NCBI RefSeq assembly: GCF_001005725.1
Contig: NZ_LBIC01000018.1
Span: 1-64,000, forward strand
Length of the DNA: 64,000 nucleotides
Source: Sphingobium chungbukense
GTDB lineage: Bacteria > Pseudomonadota > Alphaproteobacteria > Sphingomonadales > Sphingomonadaceae
Direction: 5' to 3'
Shown here: one piece after another, positions 25,870 through 34,032 of the stretch
Layout of the letters: the number at the start of each line of letters is the position of its first letter
Position numbering within the stretch: the stretch's first letter is position 1
The notes under the pieces: generated by a model
What the model saw: only the letters and a program-made list of their open reading frames with translations
Database searches by the model: none
Told to the model about the DNA's origin: nothing
Position numbers and translations under genes: made by a program

Positions 25870-27270
25870 ATGAACGCCTACAAAATGCTCATAGATGGTC
25901 AGCTGGTGGATGGTGCGCGCATCATCCCGGTCATAGATCCTTCGACGGGCGAACCGTTCGCCCAGGCCCACGCCGCCGATGGGGCGCAGATCGACGAAGC
26001 GGTCGCATCTGCGGCGCGTGCGTTCCCGGCATGGGCGGCGGCACCTTGGGAAACGCGCCGTGCGTGCCTGCTGGAGTTCGCGCAGCGCCTCGAAAACGAG
26101 ACGGATAGCTTTACGCACCTCCTTATCAGGGAGCAGGGCAAACCCTATGGCGAAGCCCGTTTCGAGGTCGAGGCAACGATCCGCGGCATCCGTTTCTATG
26201 CGAATGTCGAGCTGAAGGCCGAGACGCGAACCCACCCCACGGGCGATTATGAGGTCGAGCGCCGCCCGCTTGGTGTCGTGGCCGGTATTACGCCGTGGAA
26301 TTTCCCGATGATCCTGGCGAGCAACAAATATGCGCCCGCTCTCATTACCGGAAACACGATCGTCCTCAAACCTGCGGCGACCACGCCTCTGACAACCCTG
26401 GAACTGGGCCGTCTGGCCGCCGACATTTTCCCCCGTGGCGTGTTCAATATCGTTGCTGACAACAACGACCTTGGTGCGCGCCTGGCCGGGCACCCGGACA
26501 TCGCCAAGGTTTCGTTCACCGGCTCCACGAACACCGGCAAGGCCGTTCTGAGAAGCGCTGCGGACGATATGAAGCGCGTTACTCTCGAACTAGGCGGCAA
26601 CGATCCCGCCATCGTGCTGGCGGATGCTAATGTCGAGGCGGCGGCCCGGGGCCTCGCTGCCACCGCCTTCCTCAATGCCGGCCAGGTATGCGCAGCGCCC
26701 AAGCGCCTCTATGTCGCCGACCAGATATATGATGATTTCAGGGAGCGGTTCGTGACCGCCACACGCGAAATCAGGATGGGGGCTGGCGACGAGGACGGCG
26801 TAACGCTCGGGCCTGTTCAGAACCGCATGCAGTTCGACAAGGTGCGCGGCATGATCGAAGAGGCAGCAGCATCCGGCACGGTACTGACCGGCGGCCACGT
26901 CGCCAATCGACCAGGCTTTTTCATCGAGCCGACCATCATTGCCGATCTCGACGATCAGGCTCCGCTGGTTACCGACGAACAATTCGGCCCCGTCGTGCCG
27001 CTACTGCGCTTTACGGATGAGGCGGACGCGATCGCGCGTGCCAACGAGGGCGCTTTTGGATTGGGCGCCTCCATCTGGACGCGGGACATCGATCGCGCGC
27101 GGCAGCTTGCTCGCGGCATCACGGCGGGCAGCGTTTGGATCAACCAGCACATCGCCATCCATCCCGATATCCCGTTTGGGGGCGTAAAGCAGTCCGGTCT
27201 TGGTTCGGAAGGCGGGATTGAGGGGGTGTACGAATACACCCGATTACAAGTGATCAATGCCGCAGGATAG
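25870..27270 (+). CDS. NAD(P)-dependent aldehyde dehydrogenase (semialdehyde type)
   Basis: 466 residues, complete. The cofactor segment ITPWNFPM is near 141, the general base E is in TLELGGNDP near 240, and the catalytic C is in NAGQVCAAPKR near 275. GVKQSGLGSEGG lies near the C-terminus. The closest functional groups are succinate-semialdehyde and related long semialdehyde dehydrogenases. Here two roles fit: oxidation of the (6-hydroxy-)3-succinoylsemialdehyde-pyridine released by the amine dehydrogenase, or oxidation of succinate semialdehyde released by the FAD monooxygenase. Only one such gene is in the window, so it may do both, or the other may be elsewhere. It lies just before the amine oxidase gene. 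Confidence 0.85.
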   Translation: MNAYKMLIDGQLVDGARIIPVIDPSTGEPFAQAHAADGAQIDEAVASAARAFPAWAAAPWETRRACLLEFAQRLENETDSFTHLLIREQGKPYGEARFEVEATIRGIRFYANVELKAETRTHPTGDYEVERRPLGVVAGITPWNFPMILASNKYAPALITGNTIVLKPAATTPLTTLELGRLAADIFPRGVFNIVADNNDLGARLAGHPDIAKVSFTGSTNTGKAVLRSAADDMKRVTLELGGNDPAIVLADANVEAAARGLAATAFLNAGQVCAAPKRLYVADQIYDDFRERFVTATREIRMGAGDEDGVTLGPVQNRMQFDKVRGMIEEAAASGTVLTGGHVANRPGFFIEPTIIADLDDQAPLVTDEQFGPVVPLLRFTDEADAIARANEGAFGLGASIWTRDIDRARQLARGITAGSVWINQHIAIHPDIPFGGVKQSGLGSEGGIEGVYEYTRLQVINAAG

Positions 27271-27309
27271 CATTCGCGATAGCGGCACCGGAAGCCAAAG
27301 AGGAGCAGC

Positions 27310-28779
27310 ATGACTACGCATCAGGACAATGACGAGCCAATGGACGATCGACACTTGGATCGGCGATCGCTGATGAAATTCGGCGCCGCGGCTGCGGGCT
27401 CAATCGCGCTGGTCAGCTGCGCCAAGGAAAACCCGAACCGGGAAGCGCGTGACGGCAAGGACGAAGGTCCCTACGATGTCGTGGTCGTTGGTGCTGGTTA
27501 CGCCGGTGTCACCGCCGCCCGCGAACTGGCTGCCCAGGGTTGGCGAGTAGTGGTCCTCGAAGCGCGTCCGCGCATTGGTGGCCGTACCTTCACAAGTAAA
27601 TTCCTTGGTCGCCAGATCGAATTGGGCGGCTCGTCGGTGCACTGGTTACAGCCGCATGTCTTCGCCGAGATGCAGCGTTACGGCTTCGGCTTCCAGGAAG
27701 TGCCGCTGCGCAACCTGGACAAGGCCTATGTGATGACTGCCGATGGCAAGGTGCACGATGTGCCACCGGCACGTTTTGACGCTGGCTACGACGACGCGTT
27801 CAAGAAGTTCTGCGAAGGCGCCAGGACCCTTTTCCCGCAACCCTTCTCGCCCTTCGCCAACCCGGAGGTTGCCAAGCTGGACGAGATTTCGGCCGCCGCG
27901 AGGATGGCAAAGCTCGACCTTGACCCTATCCAGCGCGCGTCGCTGAACGCGGAGCTGGTGCTCTACGCGGGATCCCCCACGAACACGTTCAGCGCCATGA
28001 GCTTCGTGAAGCTGGCCGCACTCGCGGCCTGGGATCCATATACCTTCACAGACTCAGAAAAGCACTGGCACATCGCCAATGGCGGCACTGCCGCACTCGC
28101 GAAAGCGATCCTCGACGACAGCAAGGCCGACGTCAGGCTCGGCACCGTAGTCAAGCAGGTGGAGACCACCGCGACAGGCGTCACGCTGCGTACTGCCGAT
28201 GGACAGATGGTCGAGGCAAAAGCGGTGCTTTTCACGTTGCCGACCCAGGTCTATCCGGACATAGAATTCAAGCCGGGCCTCTCCGCAGAGAAGCGCGCAT
28301 TCATCAAGAACGGGGACATCTGCGACGGCGCGACGATGTATATGCGCATCAAGCAGAATATCGGCAACACCTTCGCCTTCTGCGACGATCCCAATCCCCT
28401 GAACGCCATCCAGACCGAGGAGTCTGACGACACGGTGGGTACGATCCTGAAGGCGACCCTTGGCCGCCAATCCCTCCTCGACATCAACGACCAGGACGCC
28501 GTCAACGCCGAACTGCGCAAGATCCATCCGACTGCGGAGATCACCGACATCGCACCCTATAACTGGGTCAAGGACCCGTTTTCCAAGCAGGCGTGGCCTG
28601 CCTACCGGGCGGGATGGTTCAAGAAGTATAAGGACATGGCGAAGCCGGAAGGCCGCATGTTCTTCGCAGGTTCCGGGACGGCGGACGGCTGGCACGCCTA
28701 TATCGACGGCGCTGTCGAAAGTGGTATTCGTGCGTGCCGTGAGGTGACGCAGTTGCTCGAGAAGGGAAACCAACAATGA
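27310..28779 (+). CDS. Flavin-containing amine oxidase/dehydrogenase, NicA2-like
   Basis: 489 residues. A twin-arginine signal (DRRSLMKFG) and a lipobox-like LVSC near residue 36 predict Tat export with lipid anchoring. The FAD site VVVVGAGYAGVTAAREL is near 57, followed by EARPRIGGRTF. HWLQPHVFAEMQRYGFG near 115, ELVLYAGSPTNTFS near 220 and GWHAYIDGAVESGIRA near the C-terminus closely follow P. putida S16 nicotine oxidoreductase NicA2 and pseudooxynicotine amine oxidase, as I recall them. Expected reaction: oxidation of the pyrrolidine C-N bond of nicotine or 6-hydroxynicotine, or of the side-chain amine of pseudooxynicotine. The stop overlaps the start of the cytochrome c gene. NicA2 is known to pass electrons to a cytochrome c (CycN), so the pairing supports the assignment. 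Confidence 0.82.
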   Translation: MTTHQDNDEPMDDRHLDRRSLMKFGAAAAGSIALVSCAKENPNREARDGKDEGPYDVVVVGAGYAGVTAARELAAQGWRVVVLEARPRIGGRTFTSKFLGRQIELGGSSVHWLQPHVFAEMQRYGFGFQEVPLRNLDKAYVMTADGKVHDVPPARFDAGYDDAFKKFCEGARTLFPQPFSPFANPEVAKLDEISAAARMAKLDLDPIQRASLNAELVLYAGSPTNTFSAMSFVKLAALAAWDPYTFTDSEKHWHIANGGTAALAKAILDDSKADVRLGTVVKQVETTATGVTLRTADGQMVEAKAVLFTLPTQVYPDIEFKPGLSAEKRAFIKNGDICDGATMYMRIKQNIGNTFAFCDDPNPLNAIQTEESDDTVGTILKATLGRQSLLDINDQDAVNAELRKIHPTAEITDIAPYNWVKDPFSKQAWPAYRAGWFKKYKDMAKPEGRMFFAGSGTADGWHAYIDGAVESGIRACREVTQLLEKGNQQ

Positions 28780-29255
28780 TCAACCGGTTGTTGAGGTACC
28801 GTCGTTTGACGGCATGCGCGACGTTGTGCCTCGGCGCGCTCGCTGCATGCTCGAACCCGACGGCCGACGGAAACAAGCAGGACGGAAACACCGCCCCCGC
28901 ACTGTCCGCCTCCGCGGACTATTCTGCCCTGGCGAGCAATCCTGCGGAGGTCGAGGCCGGGAAGAAGGTTTTCAGCAATTGCGCCGTTTGCCACTCCGCA
29001 GAGGCTGGGGCGCCGTCCCCGGCCGGTCCCGCCCTCGCTGGGGTGCTTGGCCGCAAAATCGGTGGCGCGGCAGAATATCCATACTCCCAGGCTTTGGCAA
29101 AGGCTGAGGGGGATTGGACGCCCGAGAAGCTTGACACTTTCCTGAAGAACCCGATGGAAGCTTATCCGGGCACCGCCATGGCGTTCGGAGGCCTGGCCAA
29201 GGGTTCCGATCGAAAGGCCGTGGTCGCTTATCTGGCAAGCACCGGCTCGAGATAG
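28776..29255 (+). CDS. Lipoprotein cytochrome c, CycN-like electron acceptor
   Basis: 159 residues: a signal sequence ending in a lipobox (LGALAAC near residue 26), a linker, then one class I cytochrome c domain. That domain has the haem site CAVCH near 71 and a methionine axial ligand candidate in GTAMAFGGL near 135. Family length and the GPALAGVLGRKIGG motif fit cytochrome c2/c550 types. It overlaps the amine oxidase by four bases (ATGA), implying translation in fixed ratio. It probably takes electrons from the amine oxidase, and perhaps from the exported molybdenum hydroxylase, to the respiratory chain. Confidence 0.85.
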   Translation: MINRLLRYRRLTACATLCLGALAACSNPTADGNKQDGNTAPALSASADYSALASNPAEVEAGKKVFSNCAVCHSAEAGAPSPAGPALAGVLGRKIGGAAEYPYSQALAKAEGDWTPEKLDTFLKNPMEAYPGTAMAFGGLAKGSDRKAVVAYLASTGSR

Positions 29256-29363
29256 GGCGCGCCATTTCGCTCCCGTGGCGCCAAGTGCCGACCGGAGCCG
29301 ATTTGCACGTCGGGCTGCGCGCGACACCGGCTACCCATCTCATCCGACGAAGCGGACCAGCAC

Positions 29364-29984
29364 ATGCACGACACGCATTTCTACGAACCTCGTGCCGGAC
29401 ATGGCCTGACCCGGGATCCGTTGCGCGCCATCCTTGGCCCCCGGCCGATCGGCTGGATATCGAGCCGATCGGCTGCGGGAGTGGCCAATCTTGCGCCGTA
29501 CAGCTTCTTCTCGATGCTCTGTGACAAGCCGCCGATCATTGGCTTCTCAAGCATTGGCGAGAAGGACTCATTGGCCAACATCCGCGAAACGCGGGTTTTC
29601 GCCTGCAACCTCGTCACGCGGCGCCATGCCGAGGCGATGAACATCAGCTCGCGACCCGCGCCGCCGAGCGTTGATGAATTTGAAGAAGCAGGCCTAAAGT
29701 CGGCCGATTGCACGATCATCGAGTGCCCGCGCGTTGCGGAAACCCCGGTGGCTCTGGAGTGCCGCCTGATCGACATCAGGGGGCTGACCGATGCCGCGGG
29801 TAGCCCTACCTCGGCCTGGCTGACCCTTGGCGAGATCGTCGGCGTGCACATCGATCGCGCGCTTCTGCACGACGGGCTGTTCGACACCGCTTCTGCCGGG
29901 ATCGTGTTGAGGGCCGGCTATGCCGCGGACTATTTTGAGATCGGCTCGACAGCCGCCTTCACCATGAAGCGCCCTACGGGTTAG
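29364..29984 (+). CDS. Flavin reductase-like FMN-binding protein (DIM6/NTAB family)
   Basis: 206 residues. The split-barrel flavin-binding pattern is clear: PLRAILGPRPIGWISSRS, NLAPYSFFSMLCDKPPIIGFSS, NIRETRVFACNLVTR and GEIVGVHIDRALLHDG. Family members are NAD(P)H:flavin oxidoreductases supplying reduced flavin to a partner, or flavin-dependent decarboxylase/redox proteins. It is last in the operon, 108 bp after the cytochrome gene. No two-component monooxygenase partner is visible in the window, so its role in this pathway is unclear. Confidence 0.78.
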   Translation: MHDTHFYEPRAGHGLTRDPLRAILGPRPIGWISSRSAAGVANLAPYSFFSMLCDKPPIIGFSSIGEKDSLANIRETRVFACNLVTRRHAEAMNISSRPAPPSVDEFEEAGLKSADCTIIECPRVAETPVALECRLIDIRGLTDAAGSPTSAWLTLGEIVGVHIDRALLHDGLFDTASAGIVLRAGYAADYFEIGSTAAFTMKRPTG

Positions 29985-30096
29985 AAGATTTTTGGTCCTT
30001 GCGTAGGATGGTGGCACGTTGACAAAGGCACAACCGGCATTATTATCCAAATGGCTAATAACTGCTGTATCCACCAATCATCATCGGGGAGGTCTT

Positions 30097-30600
30097 ATGG
30101 CTCTCAACTTCAAAGCGGGCTTGACCCTATTATCCGCCCTTTGTCTCACGCCAGTCGGTGCCATGGCCCATGACATGGGCACTACTAATTCGGACGCGGA
30201 AATCACGGAAGGACTCCGCGCGTTCTTCGCTAGTCAGGACAAAGCAAATCGGGATGGTCTGTCGACCACCGAGTTGGTCAAGCGCTTCTATGCTGAAGAC
30301 GTGATCATCACGGGTGAAGGGGATGCCGTTCCCAGGCGCGGTATCAAAGATGCCGTCACCGCGCTTGACGATTGGTTCGCTTATCTGGGTCCGAATGGAA
30401 ACAAGGGCTGCGAATTTAGTGTGCAAGACTCGCTTGTGGCATCGGGCGACCTTGCTTCGGTATTCGCCGTGCTGAAATGCAAGCCGACTCCCAAGACCAA
30501 AAAGGAAGAGACGATCCGTCAGCTCTTCGTGCTGAAGCGTTCGCCGCTCGGTTGGCGCGTAGTGCGCGAAATGTGGCAGGCTGGTGACTTCGCAAAATAG
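30097..30600 (+). CDS. Exported SnoaL/DUF4440-like protein
   Basis: 167 residues from the ATG at 30097 (GGGGAGGT upstream). A signal peptide (LTLLSALCLTPVGAMAHD) is followed by an NTF2-like domain: LRAFFASQDKANRDG, VKRFYAEDVIITGEGD, RGIKDAVTALDDWF and a C-terminal GWRVVREMW strand. This is the third NTF2-fold gene in the window. A periplasmic location is shared with the amine oxidase and cytochrome, so it could bind the alkaloid or an intermediate, though nothing in the sequence proves it. Confidence 0.65.
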   Translation: MALNFKAGLTLLSALCLTPVGAMAHDMGTTNSDAEITEGLRAFFASQDKANRDGLSTTELVKRFYAEDVIITGEGDAVPRRGIKDAVTALDDWFAYLGPNGNKGCEFSVQDSLVASGDLASVFAVLKCKPTPKTKKEETIRQLFVLKRSPLGWRVVREMWQAGDFAK

Positions 30601-30641
30601 CTTTATGTTCCCCACCAGTGTTCCTGGTATCGCATAACTTT

Positions 30642-30689
30642 GCCCCGGCTTGCGCCTTTATGAAGGCGCGAGACCGGGGCTATTCTTTT
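30642..30689 (+). terminator. Intrinsic terminator after the 22793-30600 gene block
   Basis: Bases 30642-30680 form a GC-rich hairpin: GCCCCGG pairs with CCGGGGC, and inside it GCGCCTT pairs with AAGGCGC. TATTCTTTT follows. It sits 42 bp past the exported SnoaL-like gene, marking the end of that transcript. Confidence 0.75.
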
Positions 30690-30903
30690 GAATCAGGCCA
30701 GTTCCTGGCACACCGTATCGGCGAACAAAGTTAGCCAGGAAGGCCCATTCGCGCTTCCTTTTCCACGCATGTTACAGGTTCAAGTTTGGCGATTGCATTT
30801 ATGCAGATGAATAATTATGGTCGCGGCACTTGCGCTCTGTAGCCAACGGTCACCGTCAGCCATCCGGTGCCATGCGAGACGAAAAGAATTTCGGGAGATT
30901 GGG

Positions 30904-32370
30904 ATGACACAAACCATAGTTGACACTGCATCAATAGCCGTCCCTCCTCCCCGTGGAGCCGAGCCCGTTGCGTTGCCGCGCACGCTCAGCACATTCAGGC
31001 TGGCCGTATTTGTCATTGCTGCGGTCGCGCCTCTAGCCTGCGTGATCGGTGTTCTGCCGGTTGCGCTTGTGTTCGGCAGCGGGACTGCCCTGCCGCTGGC
31101 CTTCGTCATCGCGACGGTGGTTACAGCGCTGTTCGCCGTAGGCTACTCGGCGATCAGCCGCGAGGTTTTGGTGGGTGGCGCCTTTTATGCCTATATCGCG
31201 CGCGGTCTGGGATCGGTGGTGGGTATGGGCGCGGCGTGCGTGGCCGTTGTTTCCTACACGATGTTTGTGCCTGGCGGCTTCAGTTACCTGGGTTTCATCA
31301 TGCATACCACGGTGCAGGCCTTGCTGGGCTATGACTTGGACTGGGTAACCTATTCCTTGGCAGCTTGGGTCATCGTCGGCTTATTCGGTCTGCGCAAGAT
31401 TGATTTCAGCGCTCGAGCTGTGCTAATCGTAATCCTTATCGAGTTCATTCTCCTGCTGTTCTTCGACGCCGCCCTTGTCGACAAGCTCGGCACAGACGCA
31501 TTTCCAATCCAGTCATTGGATATCGGTGGCCTCGCCAGTGGTGCGCCCGGCGTTGCGATCTTGCTCGCCTTTACATGCTACTTCGGAATTGAGTCCGCGG
31601 CGCTTTTTTCGGAAGAGGCCAAGTCTCCGCAGAAGTCTGTTGCGCGGGCGACCTATCTCGCAATCGGCGCCATCGGTGTCTTCTATTTCGTGACGTCGTG
31701 GATCACCGTTGGCGGGGTGGGACCTGATAACATCAAGGGCATACCGGAGTCCGACGTCGGCCTCATCTACTTCAAGCTCAGCGACAAATTCATCAGCGGC
31801 GGATTCACCACGATCATGCAGGTCGCGGTCATCACCAGCATGTTCGCTACCGTATTGTCGATGCACAATGTGGCTGCCCGCTACATGTTTGTGCTTGGCC
31901 GCCAAGGTTGCCTTCCGCTCGTGCTCGGCCGTGCGCATCCCGTTCATGGTTCACCGACCATGGCCAGTCTGACCGTATCAGGCATCTCGCTCATAGTCAT
32001 CGTTGGAGCCGCATATCTTGGCCTGCACCCGATGCTGGGACTTGGACTGGTGGCGCTCGGCTTCGCCGCGGCTGGCGTTATGTTCATGCAGGCGCTGACC
32101 AGCCTTGCGGTCATCTCCTACTTCCGGGACCATCCGCAACGTAAGCTCTGGCAGCACGTGATCGCACCCGCACTGGCGTTTATCGGCCTGCTGGGCGCGC
32201 TATACTTTGCCTTTGAAAACTTCGAGTATCTTAGCGGTAATAGTAATCCTGTCGTCAATCGGATCCCTATCGGTATTCCAGTTGCGATGGTCGTCGGCAT
32301 CGGCTTCGCGCTTTGGCTTCGTCGCTACCGTCCGTCGCGTTTCGCTGCCATTCTTAAAGACCATCCCTGA
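30904..32370 (+). CDS. APC-superfamily amino acid/amine permease
   Basis: 488 residues from the ATG at 30904 with GGGAGATTGGG upstream (the frame opens at 30817 but lacks a site). About 12 to 14 hydrophobic membrane segments. APC features are the first helix FVIAAVAPLACVIGVLPVAL with an unwound glycine region, GAFYAYIARGLG after helix 2-3, and CYFGIESAALFSEEAKSPQKSVARAT in helix 6. These transporters import amino acids or amines. In this island it may take up an amine or alkaloid product. It has its own upstream region after a terminator. Confidence 0.85.
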   Translation: MTQTIVDTASIAVPPPRGAEPVALPRTLSTFRLAVFVIAAVAPLACVIGVLPVALVFGSGTALPLAFVIATVVTALFAVGYSAISREVLVGGAFYAYIARGLGSVVGMGAACVAVVSYTMFVPGGFSYLGFIMHTTVQALLGYDLDWVTYSLAAWVIVGLFGLRKIDFSARAVLIVILIEFILLLFFDAALVDKLGTDAFPIQSLDIGGLASGAPGVAILLAFTCYFGIESAALFSEEAKSPQKSVARATYLAIGAIGVFYFVTSWITVGGVGPDNIKGIPESDVGLIYFKLSDKFISGGFTTIMQVAVITSMFATVLSMHNVAARYMFVLGRQGCLPLVLGRAHPVHGSPTMASLTVSGISLIVIVGAAYLGLHPMLGLGLVALGFAAAGVMFMQALTSLAVISYFRDHPQRKLWQHVIAPALAFIGLLGALYFAFENFEYLSGNSNPVVNRIPIGIPVAMVVGIGFALWLRRYRPSRFAAILKDHP

Positions 32371-32794
32371 CAACCTCCAAGGTGCAGCGACCGCAATCGC
32401 TGCACCTTCTCATGCGTTTGGTGTAGAAAGATGCTAATTGTAACGGCATCCTGGCGATCCAGCGCTGACGCACAGGGCGTTCGAAATCGTCGCCCGCGCA
32501 GAGACGGCTGATGCGTTATGCTGCCGTCGGTGGGCAGCATGACCAATCGACGCTGGCTGGGTATCTCCATCAACCTCGGCGACGCTTGTTCGTAACCTAC
32601 GCACCTCAGCGCTAAACTTGGGTTCCTTTTCCCGGGCGGCGCTTGACCCGATGAACTGATAAATATTCGATTGACGAATTATTCTTGTGAGCCTCGTAGC
32701 GTGTGATAAGCTTCCCAGCCTGCGATCTTTCTGCGTCGAGGGCATCATAGGACGATCTCACTCTGCGAACAGGCTGCCATCAGGAGAATAGAGC

Positions 32795-33976
32795 GTGAAG
32801 AGCGGACTTGGTGAACATCCTCGAACTACGTTGGCGATCGCGTGTACCCTCTATGCTCTATCACTCATTCTGATCGATGTGGCGCCATTCTTCGTGGGCA
32901 TGTACGTCGATTCGTTGCGCATCAGCCTGAGCCAAGCGGGCTTCGTTCAAACGATTGACCAGGCCGGCGGCGTCGTGGGCGCCGTGCTAGGCTTCATCCT
33001 GATGCCACGCGCGCCGTGGCGGTCGCTCATATTGGGCGCTTCAATCGTGGCCACGATCGCTAATGCGGTGACTGGTTTGGCGGACAGTTACTTGATGCTC
33101 TGCCTGATCCGGTTCGCGTCGGGATTGAGCGTGGTGCTTTTGACGACCGTATGTGCATGCATCATGGCTCGAGCGACCGTTCCGGATCGCGCGTTCGGCG
33201 CCGGGATGGCCATCTCGCTGTTGCTGTCGGCCGCCGCAATCTGGCTGCTTGATGCCTTACGTGCGGATATTGGCCATGGGGCAGCCCTTTCATCGGGCGC
33301 GCTCTGGATTGGCGCCGCTGTGCTTCTGTCGCTTCTGCTTCCCGCCGACCTGCGCGGCGGCACCGGTGATCCAGGGATCTCTGATAGGGAAGGCACCCGG
33401 CTTGACACCATAGCGTTCGGAAAGATCGCGCTGGTGGGCTTGCTACTCTTTGCCGTTGGGGCAAACATAGTTTCCGGCTTTACGGAAAGGGTCGGCCTCG
33501 CCAATGGCCTTACTTCGGCCGAGGTGGCGAAGGCCGCCGCGTTCAGCTACATCTTGTCGATAGTAGCCGTCTTGATCCCGACAATTGTCGGCGTGGCAGG
33601 AGGCCGCCTTAAGTGGATCGCCTTGACTACCCTATTGTTCTTCGGCGCCATTTGGGCACTGTACGACTCCACGACAGTGTTCTCTTATACGATAGCATTC
33701 GCAGCCTACCTGTCCGCCTGGGGCCTGGGCTTGACCTATTATATGTCACTCGTTGCGGACAACGACCCGGATGAAAAGTTCACCCGCATGATCTATATCA
33801 TGAACGTGGCTGCGCAGGCTATAGGCCCCGCCATCGGTGCGACGTTGGTCGCGAAAGGCTCGCTGAGCATCGTCCTCCTCGTCGCGCCCTTCCCGGTCGC
33901 AGCTGCGTTTGCGATGATTGTGATATTCGCAACGCGACGGCCGAGCGATGCGGCACGGGTGCCTGTTGCCTCCTGA
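32795..33976 (+). CDS. MFS transporter
   Basis: 393 residues, starting with GTG at 32795 (AGGAG eight bases before). Twelve hydrophobic segments. The family signature is partial: the loop 2-3 region reads MPRAPWRSLILGA, so it is a divergent member. Possible roles are uptake of the alkaloid or export of an intermediate. It stands alone between the APC permease and a DAO oxidase, with about 60 bp to the next gene, so it may be co-transcribed with that oxidase. Confidence 0.78.
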   Translation: MKSGLGEHPRTTLAIACTLYALSLILIDVAPFFVGMYVDSLRISLSQAGFVQTIDQAGGVVGAVLGFILMPRAPWRSLILGASIVATIANAVTGLADSYLMLCLIRFASGLSVVLLTTVCACIMARATVPDRAFGAGMAISLLLSAAAIWLLDALRADIGHGAALSSGALWIGAAVLLSLLLPADLRGGTGDPGISDREGTRLDTIAFGKIALVGLLLFAVGANIVSGFTERVGLANGLTSAEVAKAAAFSYILSIVAVLIPTIVGVAGGRLKWIALTTLLFFGAIWALYDSTTVFSYTIAFAAYLSAWGLGLTYYMSLVADNDPDEKFTRMIYIMNVAAQAIGPAIGATLVAKGSLSIVLLVAPFPVAAAFAMIVIFATRRPSDAARVPVAS

Positions 33977-34032
33977 ACCATGGCTTGCGCAAATATGATG
34001 TCGGCCCGGCTTGATAGTTGGAGTAGGTAAGG

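Noticed and set aside
29364-29984. Flavin reductase as partner of the FAD monooxygenase
   Set aside because: The monooxygenase is a single-component type with its own NAD(P)H/FAD machinery, so no reductase partner is required.
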